Source of the DNA: Amycolatopsis solani
GTDB taxonomy: Bacteria; Actinomycetota; Actinomycetes; Mycobacteriales; Pseudonocardiaceae
Assembly (NCBI RefSeq): GCF_033441515.1
Contig: NZ_JAWQJT010000001.1
Coordinates: 1,860,001-1,924,000, forward strand
Length of the DNA stretch: 64,000 bases
Direction: 5' to 3'
In this document: piece after piece, positions 51,316 to 60,358 of the stretch
How positions within the stretch are numbered: the first letter of the stretch is position 1
How the letters are laid out: every line of letters begins with the position of its first letter
Notes under the pieces: generated by a model
Database searches by the model: none
The model's input: the letters and a program-made list of their open reading frames with translations, nothing else
What the model was told of the DNA's origin: nothing
Translations under genes and position numbers: made by a program

Positions 51316-51774
51316 TCACCAGGCCTGCTCGAACCGCATGCCCTTGCCGTAGTAGTCGTCGTCCGGCACCGGCCCGGACGGCGGTGCCGCGGCGGCCGGG
51401 GCCTCCGTGGACCGGTCCTTGAGCACGGCGTCGTCCGGCTCCGGCTGAGGCGCGGCCGGCGGGGCGGCGGGAGGCGCGGGCTCGAACTGGACGCGCCAGC
51501 GCAGCCGGTCCATCAGGTAACCGCCGCTGCCCAGCGGCGCCAGCAACTGCCCCGTCCGCTTCGCCGACTCCCGTTGCGCGGAAACGTACGTCCGCAGGAC
51601 GGCGTCCGCGATCTCCGCGGGCGACATCCCCGAGACGGCGTCGGTGAGCTGCAGCCGGGTCAGCACGCCGTCGGTGTTGACCGACAGCGAAACCGCGCCG
51701 TCGCCGGATGTCGCCGTCGCCGACAGCGCCGAAAGCTCGGCCAGCAGGGCATCGCGGTCCGGACGGTCAGCCAT
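51316..51774 (-). CDS. YbaB/EbfC-family DNA-binding-like protein
   Basis: A 152-aa protein. The core (about 20-100) matches the YbaB fold: VSLSVNTDGVLTRLQLTDAV and ADAVLRTYVSAQRESAKR. The C-terminal 50 residues are Pro/Ala-rich and acidic. Classical YbaB binds DNA near recR, but these versions lie in ESX-substrate operons and may have another role. It overlaps the upstream WXG gene by 8 bp. Confidence 0.75.
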   Translation of the reverse strand: MADRPDRDALLAELSALSATATSGDGAVSLSVNTDGVLTRLQLTDAVSGMSPAEIADAVLRTYVSAQRESAKRTGQLLAPLGSGGYLMDRLRWRVQFEPAPPAAPPAAPQPEPDDAVLKDRSTEAPAAAAPPSGPVPDDDYYGKGMRFEQAW

Positions 51775-52825
51775 CCAGCCTCCCGGCGTGCGTCGCGCCG
51801 CTGGACACCTGGCCGTCGGGCGCGATGTCGACGTTCGCGTCCCGGACGTTCTTCTCGGTCTGCCGCGAAGTGTGGTCGGTCTCGAAGTTCGACGGGTCGA
51901 AGCTCGAACCCGGGCTGACGTCCGGCGCGTCGGGGATCGTCGGCATGTCGACGGCTTCGTCGCCGATGCGGTTCGCCAGCGTCGTCGCCGCGTCTTCGGC
52001 GCCGGCGCGGATCTTGCCCGCGCTGTCGGCGAAGCTCTGGTACAGGTCGAAGGCGTTGTCGCCGGTGATCTCCGCCTGGTTGGCCACCACGGCGGTGATC
52101 GCGCCGCCGGCGGCGTTCCCGGCGATGAGCGCGCCGTTGGCCGCGGTGAACACCGTCGCGCCCGCCACCGCGGCCGTGCCGGCGGTCGCCACGGTGAGCA
52201 GCCCGGTCACGGCGCCCGCGAACGTCGCCGCCAGCACCTTCGACATCGCTGCTTCGCGCTGGCGCTCCTGCGCCTTCTGGTAGTCCTCGGCCGTCTGCTT
52301 GAACGTGGAGCCGAGGTTGTTCAGGTCCTGCCGGGCCGACGCGATCGCTTCGCGCGCCGCGACGATGTCGCTCTCCAGCACGGTGATCTTGGTTTCGACC
52401 TCGGTGAAGGCGTCCGCGAGCTCGTTCAGGTACGCCTTGACGGCGTTCGCCGCGGAGCCGCGCCAGACGTCGAGGAACTGCCGGGCGTCGTCGAGCTTCG
52501 GCTTCGAGTCGCGCTGCAGCGCCTTCCAGACGCCGTCGTGCTTCATGATCAGGCTCTGCAGGCCCGACGCCGACTCGTGGTCGATGTCGGCGTCGGAGAA
52601 CTCGCGGTAGATGCCGGCGGTGTCGTCCTGCATCTGCTTGAACCCGGCCTCGTTGCTGCCCACGCCGAAGATCCAGTCGGTCATCCGCAGGATCTCGAGC
52701 GCGTCGAGCGCGTCGGTCGCGCCCTCCTTCAGGTCCTCGGAGATGCCCTCCAGGAGTTCCGCGCGGCGGTCGTCGCCACCGGACATCGGCTGGGCGTCGA
52801 GTCCCGAGTCGAAGTAGCCGTCCAC
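51767..52825 (-). CDS. WXG-like type VII secretion substrate with hydrophobic segment
   Basis: A 352-aa protein. The helical hairpin (about 75-190) contains FLDVWRGSAANAVKAYLNE (the WxG turn) and a long coiled coil (ESDIVAAREAIASARQDLNN). A hydrophobic Ala/Gly stretch (about 195-250, VLAATFAGAVTGLLTVATAG) could insert in a membrane. The C-terminus is disordered. Middle gene of a three-gene minus-strand operon (EspC-like, this, YbaB-like). Possible EspB-like or toxin carrier, not identified. Confidence 0.65.
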   Translation of the reverse strand: MDGYFDSGLDAQPMSGGDDRRAELLEGISEDLKEGATDALDALEILRMTDWIFGVGSNEAGFKQMQDDTAGIYREFSDADIDHESASGLQSLIMKHDGVWKALQRDSKPKLDDARQFLDVWRGSAANAVKAYLNELADAFTEVETKITVLESDIVAAREAIASARQDLNNLGSTFKQTAEDYQKAQERQREAAMSKVLAATFAGAVTGLLTVATAGTAAVAGATVFTAANGALIAGNAAGGAITAVVANQAEITGDNAFDLYQSFADSAGKIRAGAEDAATTLANRIGDEAVDMPTIPDAPDVSPGSSFDPSNFETDHTSRQTEKNVRDANVDIAPDGQVSSGATHAGRLDG

Positions 52826-52826
52826 G

Positions 52827-53207
52827 TCAGTTCCCCTCCAGTCCGGCGGCCGCGCGGTTGACGCGCTGCTTCGAGTCTTCGTCGGCCTTCTCGTACAGCT
52901 CCGCGACCCGCAGCAGCGCGTGGCTGGTGTCGGCGGTCGTCTGGTGCAGCTGCGCGACCAGCTTCTGGACCTTCGCCAGGTGGTCGTTGTAGGCCTTCGC
53001 GACGGCCGGCATGCCGAGCGTGCGGCCGAAGGCGTTGTCCGCGGGGATCATCCCGGCGATGCCGCCGAAGAGCCCGCCGCCGCCTGAGTTGACCGGGACA
53101 TCGGTGCCGCGCAAGCCGTTCGACGCGGTTTCGGCGGCGTCGGCCGCGCCCTGCAGAGCACTGGCCGAATCCCGCAGGTCCTGCAGGTCGGTCTCGAATC
53201 CGATCAT
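52827..53207 (-). CDS. EspC-like (DUF2580) ESX-associated protein
   Basis: A 126-aa helical protein. The last third, HQTTADTSHALLRVAELYEKADEDS, matches the EspC/DUF2580 end helix with its YExAD motif, which resembles the YxxxD/E type VII secretion signal. A Gly-rich loop (SGGGGLFGG) splits the two helices. It is the first gene of the operon; the WXG-like gene follows after 1 bp. Confidence 0.72.
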   Translation of the reverse strand: MIGFETDLQDLRDSASALQGAADAAETASNGLRGTDVPVNSGGGGLFGGIAGMIPADNAFGRTLGMPAVAKAYNDHLAKVQKLVAQLHQTTADTSHALLRVAELYEKADEDSKQRVNRAAAGLEGN

Positions 53208-53341
53208 GCGGACATGTAAACACCGTTCGCTCGCCCGTCCGGGGGATTCGGCGGCGGTGTGCCCCAGATCACGAACGCGCCTCCGTACCGCCGAACGGGC
53301 GAATTTCGTCCCTGCGCCGGGTGCTCGGCGCTCTTACCAGC

Positions 53342-54004
53342 ATGAGTACCGCGACGAAGCCCCGGCCGAAGACCGTGCGGAGGCAGCTGCGCGAGGCGAA
53401 ACGCTTTTCCTGGACCGGGTTCGCCGTCACGGTCGCGGCGTCGCTGCTCGGCACGCTCGTCCCGGCCGCGATCGGCGCCGGGCCGGGCGCGACGCTGATT
53501 TCGACGCTGGTGGTCACCGTGCTGGCGGCGGGCGGGTTCACCGCCAAGGACGGCGCCGCCCGCGGCATCAAGGCGATCGCGATCGTGCTGCTGGCCGCGG
53601 GCGCGCTGGTGCTGACGGTGACCGGGGTGACCGTGCTCGACCTCGTGCGCGGGAAGCCGGCGACGTTCCCGGTGGTGCCGGACACGGCCGCCGAGGCCAA
53701 GGTCGTCGTCCCGGAGTCGGTCGCCTGCGGCACGACCCCGGTGCGCACGACGACGACCTGCACGGTGGCCGTCCGCAGCGTCGGCGCGGGCGCGCTGCGC
53801 GTGAGCGGAATCGAGCTGGACAGCACGGACTTCGCGGTGGACGCGAAGGGCTGCGTGGACCAGGACATCGCGCCGGGCCGCCGGTGCACGCTGGTGGTCA
53901 GCTTCACGCCGGCGTGGCGCGGCGACCGGGTCGCCGACCTGACCGTGCACCACAACGTCCCCGGGCCGGCGTCGTTCGTGGAGCTCACCGGCCGCGGCGG
54001 TTAG
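53342..54004 (+). CDS. Membrane-anchored choice-of-anchor D (ASPM/SPD-2/Hydin-like) protein
   Basis: A 220-aa protein. A basic N-terminus (KPRPKTVRRQLREAKRFSW) is followed by two or three TM helices (FAVTVAASLLGTLVPAAIG; LISTLVVTVLAAGGF; IAIVLLAAGALVLTVTG) and an exported Ig-like domain with VACGTTPVRTTTTCTVAVR and LVVSFTPAWRGDR, the choice-of-anchor D pattern. The start chosen is ATG 53342. Its end overlaps the convergent pcp gene by 4 bp. Function unknown. Confidence 0.68.
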   Translation: MSTATKPRPKTVRRQLREAKRFSWTGFAVTVAASLLGTLVPAAIGAGPGATLISTLVVTVLAAGGFTAKDGAARGIKAIAIVLLAAGALVLTVTGVTVLDLVRGKPATFPVVPDTAAEAKVVVPESVACGTTPVRTTTTCTVAVRSVGAGALRVSGIELDSTDFAVDAKGCVDQDIAPGRRCTLVVSFTPAWRGDRVADLTVHHNVPGPASFVELTGRGG

Positions 54005-54642
54005 TGCTCCGCGCCCGCGCTGACCACCAGGTCGACGGTCGTCTTCAGCGCTGTGTCCGCCAGTACCGCCAGCGCCTCGGCCATCCGGTCCACGCCGAGC
54101 GACGGCGCCTGCTTGCCCGACGCCGCGACCTGCTCCGGGCTGAACGGCACGTGCACGAAACCGCCGCGCACGCCGGGGAACTCGGTGGCCAGCAGGTGCA
54201 TGAGGCCGTAGAAGACCTGGTTGCACACGTAGGTCCCGGCCGTGTGGGACACCGACGCCGGCACGCCCGCCGCGCGGACCGCCGCCACGCAGGCCTTCAC
54301 CGGCAGCGTCGAGAAGTAGGCCGTGGGGCCGTCCGGGACCACCGGGACGTCGACCGGCTGCGCGCCCGCGTTGTCGGGGATGCGGGCGTCGATCAGGTTG
54401 ATCGCGACCCGTTCCGGCGTGACGTCGGACCGCCCGCCGGCCTGGCCGACGCACACCACGAGCGACGGCCGGTGCGCCACGACCGCGGCTCGCAGCGCCG
54501 GCAGCGACGCGGCGAACTCGCACGGCAGCTCGACCGCGGCGACGTCGTCCCGGCGTCCGCCGAGCCGGGAAACCGCCTGCCACGAGGGGTTCACCGGCTC
54601 ACCGCCGAACGGCGCGAACCCCGTCATCAGCACCTCGGCCAT
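54001..54642 (-). CDS. pcp: Pyroglutamyl-peptidase I
   Basis: A 213-aa cytosolic cysteine peptidase removing N-terminal pyroglutamate. The catalytic triad is visible: glutamate in GRSDVTPERVAINL, cysteine in SHTAGTYVCNQVFYG, histidine in GGFVHVPFSPEQ. MTGFAPFGGEPVNPSW is the conserved N-terminus. Length normal. Confidence 0.95.
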   Translation of the reverse strand: MAEVLMTGFAPFGGEPVNPSWQAVSRLGGRRDDVAAVELPCEFAASLPALRAAVVAHRPSLVVCVGQAGGRSDVTPERVAINLIDARIPDNAGAQPVDVPVVPDGPTAYFSTLPVKACVAAVRAAGVPASVSHTAGTYVCNQVFYGLMHLLATEFPGVRGGFVHVPFSPEQVAASGKQAPSLGVDRMAEALAVLADTALKTTVDLVVSAGAEH

Positions 54643-54657
54643 GCCACCTCCGAAAAG

Positions 54658-54708
54658 TCGTGAAGGCCACCTCGAGGAACTCTACGTTCCTCGAGGTGGC
54701 CTTCACGA
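54658..54708 (-). terminator. 23-bp perfect hairpin terminator of the M1 peptidase gene
   Basis: Two exact 23-nt arms (left starting TCGTGAAGGCCACCTCGAGG, at 54658-54680; right 54686-54708) around TCTAC, between pcp and the M1 gene. One of the longest perfect palindromes in the window. Confidence 0.85.
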
Positions 54709-54716
54709 AATGCGGG

Positions 54717-56150
54717 TCAGGCGGCGGGCTTGAGGCCGCCCGGGTACAGGTACTGGTCGGCGGGCTTGCCGGTGCCGTACACCCACGCGTCGAAGAACCC
54801 CTGGAGGTTCTTGTGCGCGACGGTTTCGGTGTAGCGCTGGAACTGCTGCATGCTCGCGTTCCCGTCGCGGTGCAGTGACGGCCAGGTCTTCAGGACCCGG
54901 GAAAACGCCTGCTCACCGACGTAGTTGCGCAGCGCGTGCAGCATCATCGGGCCCTTCGAGTACACGTACGTGAACTCGTTGCCTTGGCCCATGTCGTAGA
55001 GCTTGCCGTTCCAGAACGCCGTCGACGCCTTCTTGACGTCGTCCGCGTACTGCTTGTTGAGGTCGACGCCTTCCTTGCCTTCGTCCCACAGCCACGTGGC
55101 GTAGGAGGCGAAGCACTCGTTGAGGCAGACGTCCTTCCAGTGCGCGACCGCCACCGAGTCGCCGTACCACTGGTGGGCGTTCTCGTGGACGATCGTCGGC
55201 ACCGTGCCGGCCCAGCCCGCGGAGTAGATCGGCCGGCTCATCGTCTCCAGCGAGAAGCCGATCTGCTCGTTGAGGAAGATGCCGCCGGCGGCGTCGATGG
55301 GGTACTTGCCGAACTTCGACTCGAGGAAGTCGAGGATCTCCGGCAGCCGCGCCTCGGCCTGCTTCGTCGAGTCGGGCACGCCGGGGGCGAACGCGCTGAC
55401 GATCGGCGTGCCGTCCTTGCGGGTCTGGCGGTCGAAGGTCCACTTGTCGATCGCGACCGTCGTCATGTACGGCACGATCGGCGTTTCCTCGGCCCAGACG
55501 TGCGTGGTGCCGCCCGGTGCCTTGAAGGACGGCTTCTCGCGGCCGTTGGCGATCACGCCCCACTCGTCCGGCACGGTGATGGCCAGGTGGAAGGTGGCCT
55601 TGTCGAGCGGGGTGTCGTTGACCGGGTACCAGGTGGTCGCCGACCGCGGCTCGCCGGCGACGAACGCGCCGCCCGCCTGGGCGTACTGCCAGCCGTTGTT
55701 GCCGAGCGCCGGGTCGCTGATCGGCGCGGGTTCGCCGTGGTAAGCGATCTTGACCTGGAAGTTCTGGCCGCGCCGCAGCGCCCGCGACGGCGTGATGACC
55801 AGTTCGTGGTCGCCGGTCCGGCTGAACTTCGCGTCCCGGCCGTCGACCTTCACCGAGTCGACCGTCAGGCCCTTGAAGTCCAGGTCGAACGAGCTGAGCG
55901 ACTGCGTCGCCCGCGCGGCGATGTCCTGGTTCCCGGTGAGCTGGTGCGACGCCGGGTCGTAGGTGACCTTGAGGTTGTAGTCGGCGACGTCGTAGCCGCC
56001 GTTGCCGTCCTGCGGGTAGTAGCTGTCCCCGGCGCCGTCGCTGCCGGGCTTCGCCGGGCCCCAGCCGTCGCCCGCCGCGGCGACGCCGGTGCCGAGGCAG
56101 AGGCTGGCGACCACGGCGGCCGCGACCACGGCCGGTTTCTGACCCCTCAT
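54717..56150 (-). CDS. Secreted M1-family zinc aminopeptidase
   Basis: A 477-aa exported metallopeptidase. The ATG at 56150 follows AGGAGC and opens a signal peptide (KPAVVAAAVVASLCLGTGVA, cleavage after AAAG). The zinc site HENAHQWYGDSVAVAHWKD with NECFASY gives HExxH-x18-E. The GAMEN-equivalent is GFSLETMSRPIY, the variant used in this secreted subgroup. The N-terminal domain (about 60-200) is the M1 saddle. It lacks the large C-terminal domain of PepN, typical of short secreted M1 enzymes. Confidence 0.93.
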   Translation of the reverse strand: MRGQKPAVVAAAVVASLCLGTGVAAAGDGWGPAKPGSDGAGDSYYPQDGNGGYDVADYNLKVTYDPASHQLTGNQDIAARATQSLSSFDLDFKGLTVDSVKVDGRDAKFSRTGDHELVITPSRALRRGQNFQVKIAYHGEPAPISDPALGNNGWQYAQAGGAFVAGEPRSATTWYPVNDTPLDKATFHLAITVPDEWGVIANGREKPSFKAPGGTTHVWAEETPIVPYMTTVAIDKWTFDRQTRKDGTPIVSAFAPGVPDSTKQAEARLPEILDFLESKFGKYPIDAAGGIFLNEQIGFSLETMSRPIYSAGWAGTVPTIVHENAHQWYGDSVAVAHWKDVCLNECFASYATWLWDEGKEGVDLNKQYADDVKKASTAFWNGKLYDMGQGNEFTYVYSKGPMMLHALRNYVGEQAFSRVLKTWPSLHRDGNASMQQFQRYTETVAHKNLQGFFDAWVYGTGKPADQYLYPGGLKPAA

Positions 56151-56310
56151 GAACGCTCCTGTCCTACTCGGGTGACCTCGGACGCAACGTAGTGGCAAGA
56201 TCACCTACGCTCGGGGGTTGCGTCGCATTTGTCCGGATAATCAGCACTTCCGTCGGCCTCTTCGTGCCCGTCCGGCCCGGGGTCGCCCGGCCGTCTGGAA
56301 AGCTGGACAC

Positions 56311-59300
56311 ATGCGCGTTGCGCTGCTGGGCCCGCTGCGTGCGGCGGAAGACGACGGCACCCCGATCGACATCGGCGGCGCGCGCCTCCGCATGCTCCTG
56401 GCCCGGCTCGCGCTGGACGCCGGGCGCGCGGTCCCGGCCGACGCGCTCGTCGACGGCCTGTGGGGCGGCGAACCGCCGTCCGACGCGGCCAACGCCCTGC
56501 AGTCGCTGGTTTCGCGGCTGCGGAAGGCCTTGCCGGTGCCGGTCGAATCCGGGCCGGGCGGCTACCGGCTGGCCCTCGCGCGGGACGACGTCGACGCGGA
56601 GCGGTTCGAACGGCTCGCCGCCGACGGCCGCCGCGAGCTGGCCGCGGGCCGGGACGGCTACGCGGCCGAGCTGCTCGCCGAGGCGCTCGGGCTGTGGCAC
56701 GGGGAAGCGCTCGCCGACGTCCTCGACGCGCCCTTCGCGGCGGCACCCGCGCGGCGGCTCGCCGGGCTGCGGGCCGAGGCAGCCGAAGACCGGTTCGAAG
56801 CCCTGATCCGGCTGGGCGAGCACGCCGGCGTGCTCGCCGACCTCACCGCCGCGGCCGAGGCCGACCCGCTGCGCGAACGGCTCGCCGGGCTGCGGATGCG
56901 GGCGCTCTGCGCGGCCGGGCGGCAGTCCGAAGCGCTGTCGGTGTACGCCGGGATCCGCCGCACGCTGGCCGACCAGCTCGGCGTCGACCCGTCGGCCGAG
57001 CTGCAGGAGATCCACGTCGCCGCGTTGCGGGGCGAGCTCGCGCCGCCGTCGCCGGTGGCCGACCGGCTGCCGACCCGGCTGACGACGTTCATCGGCCGCG
57101 ACGACGAGCTCAAGCTGCTGGCCGAGCTGCTCGGCGGCGCCCGGCTGGTCACCCTGACCGGGCCGGGCGGCGCGGGCAAGACGCGGCTGGCCACCGAAGC
57201 GGCGTCCCGGCACCCGGCGCAGCAGCGCGGCCGCGTCTGGTTCGCCGCGCTGGCCGGCGTCCGCGACCCGGACGACCTCGGCGGCGCGTTGCTGAGCGCG
57301 CTGGAGGTCCGCGACATCCGCAGCACCGACGCCGAGATCCGCCGTCCGCTGGACCCGCTCGACCAGGCCGTTGAAGTGCTCGGTGGCGCGGAAGCGCTGC
57401 TGGTGCTGGACAACTGCGAGCACGTCGTCGACGCCGCCGCGAGGCTGGCCGGCGAGCTGCTCCAGCGCGCGCCGCGGCTGCGGATCCTGGCCACCAGCCG
57501 CGAGCCGCTCGCCATCACCGGCGAAGCGCTGTGCCCGCTCGGCCCGCTGCCGGTGCCCGCCGAACGCGCCGCGCCCGCGGAGGCCGCCGAGCTCGACTCG
57601 ACCCGGCTGTTCCTCGACCGGGCCGCCGCCGTCCGCCCCGACTTCGCGCTCGACGAGTCCACTGTGGACTCGGTCGGCGAGATCTGCCGCCGGCTCGACG
57701 GGATGCCGCTGGCGCTGGAACTGGCCGCGGCCCGGCTGCGCTCGATGACCGTGGCCCAGATCGCCGGGCGGCTCGGCGACCGGTTCCGGCTGCTCACCTC
57801 GGGCAGCCGCACGGCGTTGCCCCGGCAGCGGACGCTGCGCGCGGTCGTCGAGTGGAGCTGGGACCTGCTGACCGAGGCCGAGCTGGTGCTGGCCCGGCGG
57901 CTTTCGGTGTTCGCCGGCGGGGCCGAGCTGGAGCCGGTCGAGGCTGTCTGCGCGGACGAGCTGCTGCCCGCGGCCGACGTCCCGTACGTGCTCGGGAGCC
58001 TGGTCGAGAAGTCCATTGTGGACACGGTCGAGGGCGCGTCCGGTGAGCGGCGGTACCGGATGCTCGAGACGTTGCGCGCCTACGCGACCGAGCGGCTGGT
58101 CGAGTCGGGCGAGCACGACCGGACGCGCCGCGCGATGGCTTCGTTCTACGCCGAGCTCGCGCAGCGGCTGGAGCCGACGTTGCGCACCGCCGAGCAGCTG
58201 CGCGCGATCGACCAGTACGAGGCCGAGAGCGCGAACATGGTCGGCGCGCTGCGCGGTGCGATCGAGACGTCCGATGTGGACAACGCGGTGGCGTTGCTGG
58301 ACGGGATGTTCTGGTACTGGACCATCCTCGGCCAGGGCGGCCGGGTCGGCGGCCTGGTCCGCGAGACCCTCGACTTCGGCGACCGGCTGCCGCCCGCGGT
58401 CAGCGCGGCCTACCGGGCCCTCGTCTACCTGATGGACGCGATCCCGGTCCGCTCCGACCGGAACGAGATCCTCGAGCTGGTCGACGAGTGCGTGCGCACG
58501 GACGCGGTGGCGCGCTACCCCGGGCTCGCGGTGGCGCTGCCGATGCTGGCCTTCCTGGGCGGTGACCGCGAAATCGCCGTCCGCGAGGTCGGCCGGGCCG
58601 CGGCGAGCCCGGACACCTGGACCCGGGCCGGCGCGCACTGGGTGGAGAGCTTCCTGCTCGACGACGCCGGTGACGTCGCCGGCGCGGACCGCGCCCGCGA
58701 CGAGGCGCACGCCGGGTTCGAGCAGGTCGGCGACCGCTGGGGCATCGCGATGACGTTGAGCTTCAAGGCGTACGCGCTGTCCCAGGACGGCGACAGCGCG
58801 AAGGCCATCGAGACCTACCAAGAAGGTCTGGCGCTGTCGATGGAGCTGCGCTCGTACGAGGACGCCGTGCAGCACTGGTGGCGGCTGGCCGTCGAGCGGG
58901 CGCGTACCGGTGACTTCGAAGGGGCGTGGCGCGACCAGGAAGCCGCGGAGCGCTACGGCGAAGACATCACGAACCTGCAGCACCGGGCGATCCTGATGTT
59001 CGGGCGGCTCGAACTGCTGCTGCGCACGGGCGAGCTGGCCGAGGCGCGGGCGCTGCTCGACCGCGTCACCGCGATGGGCGGCGACGACTGGTTCCCCGGC
59101 AGCATCGGCGACGAGTTCGTGCACGCCTTCGAGGCGCGGATCCTGCTGGTCCAGGGACTCGCCGACGAGGCGGAACCGCACGCCGTCATCGCGATCCGGG
59201 CGACGAACCGGCGGGGCGACATGCCGGACCTGGCGGGCGCGGTGGAACTGCTGGCGATGATCCGCGCGCAGCAAGGCAGGTACGAGACGGCGGCGAAGGT

Positions 59301-59478
59301 GCTGGCCGCGTCCGCCGTCATCCGCGGGCGGCTCGACCTCGGCAGCCCGGAGGTTCGCGCGCTCATCGAAGACCTGCGCGCCGCGCTCCCCGACTACGAC
59401 GCCCGCTACGAAAACCTCCGCAAGCAGTCCAAACAGGACACGATCGCCTGGCTCCTCACTGAAACCGGTCGTGAGTGA
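56311..59478 (+). CDS. AfsR/SARP-type regulator (winged helix - BTAD - NB-ARC - TPR)
   Basis: A 1055-aa regulator. Residues 1-90 are an OmpR-like winged helix (MRVALLGPLRAAEDDGTPI and VSRLRKALPVPVES); 95-240 the BTAD domain (ALSVYAGIRRTLADQLGVDPS); 250-560 an NB-ARC NTPase with P-loop GPGGAGKTRL and LLVLDNCEHVVDAAARLAGE; the rest is TPR-like. It starts at ATG 56311; the upstream frame is shadow. AfsR-type proteins activate antibiotic or developmental genes. Adjacent DrrAB-like transporter genes are convergent, and no biosynthetic genes lie nearby. The stop lies inside a 22-bp palindrome. Confidence 0.92.
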   Translation: MRVALLGPLRAAEDDGTPIDIGGARLRMLLARLALDAGRAVPADALVDGLWGGEPPSDAANALQSLVSRLRKALPVPVESGPGGYRLALARDDVDAERFERLAADGRRELAAGRDGYAAELLAEALGLWHGEALADVLDAPFAAAPARRLAGLRAEAAEDRFEALIRLGEHAGVLADLTAAAEADPLRERLAGLRMRALCAAGRQSEALSVYAGIRRTLADQLGVDPSAELQEIHVAALRGELAPPSPVADRLPTRLTTFIGRDDELKLLAELLGGARLVTLTGPGGAGKTRLATEAASRHPAQQRGRVWFAALAGVRDPDDLGGALLSALEVRDIRSTDAEIRRPLDPLDQAVEVLGGAEALLVLDNCEHVVDAAARLAGELLQRAPRLRILATSREPLAITGEALCPLGPLPVPAERAAPAEAAELDSTRLFLDRAAAVRPDFALDESTVDSVGEICRRLDGMPLALELAAARLRSMTVAQIAGRLGDRFRLLTSGSRTALPRQRTLRAVVEWSWDLLTEAELVLARRLSVFAGGAELEPVEAVCADELLPAADVPYVLGSLVEKSIVDTVEGASGERRYRMLETLRAYATERLVESGEHDRTRRAMASFYAELAQRLEPTLRTAEQLRAIDQYEAESANMVGALRGAIETSDVDNAVALLDGMFWYWTILGQGGRVGGLVRETLDFGDRLPPAVSAAYRALVYLMDAIPVRSDRNEILELVDECVRTDAVARYPGLAVALPMLAFLGGDREIAVREVGRAAASPDTWTRAGAHWVESFLLDDAGDVAGADRARDEAHAGFEQVGDRWGIAMTLSFKAYALSQDGDSAKAIETYQEGLALSMELRSYEDAVQHWWRLAVERARTGDFEGAWRDQEAAERYGEDITNLQHRAILMFGRLELLLRTGELAEARALLDRVTAMGGDDWFPGSIGDEFVHAFEARILLVQGLADEAEPHAVIAIRATNRRGDMPDLAGAVELLAMIRAQQGRYETAAKVLAASAVIRGRLDLGSPEVRALIEDLRAALPDYDARYENLRKQSKQDTIAWLLTETGRE

Positions 59479-59513
59479 TAAGTCGGGTTCTAACCCGACT
59501 TATCACTCACGAC
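59468..59513. terminator. 22-bp perfect palindrome overlapping the SARP-type stop codon
   Basis: Arms 59468-59489 and 59492-59513 are exact complements (GTCGTGAGTGATAAGTCGGG start) with loop CT. The TGA (59476-59478) and a following TAA lie in the left arm. It shares the core GTGAGTG...AGTCGGGTT with 62465-62510. Confidence 0.85.
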
Positions 59514-59551
59514 CTCCCCTGGTGCGGAACACCCCCGTGCTTCCGCGCCCC

Positions 59552-60358
59552 TCACACCCGCCGGCGGTAGGCCCACGTGGCCAGCGGGAAGAACACCACG
59601 ACGGCACCGGCCATCCAGGCCAGCGCGCCGGCCAGCGGCCCGGCGACCGCGCCGCCGTTCATCAGGCCGCGCAGCGCGTCCGCCATCAAGCTGACCGGGC
59701 TGATGTCGGCCCACGCCCGCAGCCAGCCGGGCATGGTCGACGTCTGCACGAACACGTTGCTGCCGAACGTCAGCGGCATGATGAAGACGAACATCAGCGC
59801 CTGCGCCGAGCCGGGCGTCTTCATCAGCATGCCGACGAACACCGAGCCCCAGCAGAAGCAGAGGCCGAACGCCAGCGCGAGCAGGATGGCCACGGCGAAC
59901 TCGCCGGGGCTGGTCGCGATCCGGTAGCCCATCAGCGTCGCGACGACCATCAGCACCACCAGGCAGACCAGGTAGCGCACGACGTCGGCCAGCACGGCGC
60001 CGACCAGCGGTGCCGAACGCGCGATCGGCATGCTGCGGAACCGGTCGAACACGCCCTTGCTGACGTCGGTGTTGAGGTTCGTCCCGACGGTCAGGCACGC
60101 CTGCAGGATGTTCATCACGATGACGCCGGGCACGACCAGCTGCAGGTACGCGTCGGTCGAGCCGGACAGCGCGCCGCCGAACAGGTAGACGAAGACCACC
60201 AGGAAGACGATCGGCATCAGCGTCACGTCGGCGAGCTGCTCGGGGTTCTTGCGGATCTTCAGGATGCCGCGCCAGGCCAGCGAAAGCGAGTGCTGGAGGC
60301 CCTTGACGGGGCTGATGTGCCGCGGCGGGGCCGGGCGGTCGAGCGCCAGCGTCGTCAT
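59552..60358 (-). CDS. ABC-2 type transporter permease (DrrB-like)
   Basis: A 268-aa membrane protein with six TM helices (PIVFLVVFVYLFGGALSGS, LVCLVVLMVVATLMG and ALAWMAGAVVVFFPLATWAYRR among them). The N-terminus LSLAWRGILKIRKNPEQLADV has the EAA-like loop of DrrB. It overlaps the ATPase gene by 4 bp (ATGA), forming a drug or lipid exporter. Substrate unknown. Confidence 0.9.
   Translation of the reverse strand: MTTLALDRPAPPRHISPVKGLQHSLSLAWRGILKIRKNPEQLADVTLMPIVFLVVFVYLFGGALSGSTDAYLQLVVPGVIVMNILQACLTVGTNLNTDVSKGVFDRFRSMPIARSAPLVGAVLADVVRYLVCLVVLMVVATLMGYRIATSPGEFAVAILLALAFGLCFCWGSVFVGMLMKTPGSAQALMFVFIMPLTFGSNVFVQTSTMPGWLRAWADISPVSLMADALRGLMNGGAVAGPLAGALAWMAGAVVVFFPLATWAYRRRV

Noticed and set aside
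56164..59274. A 1036-codon minus-strand frame
   Set aside because: It is the antisense shadow of the AfsR/SARP-type regulator, with no recognisable domains.
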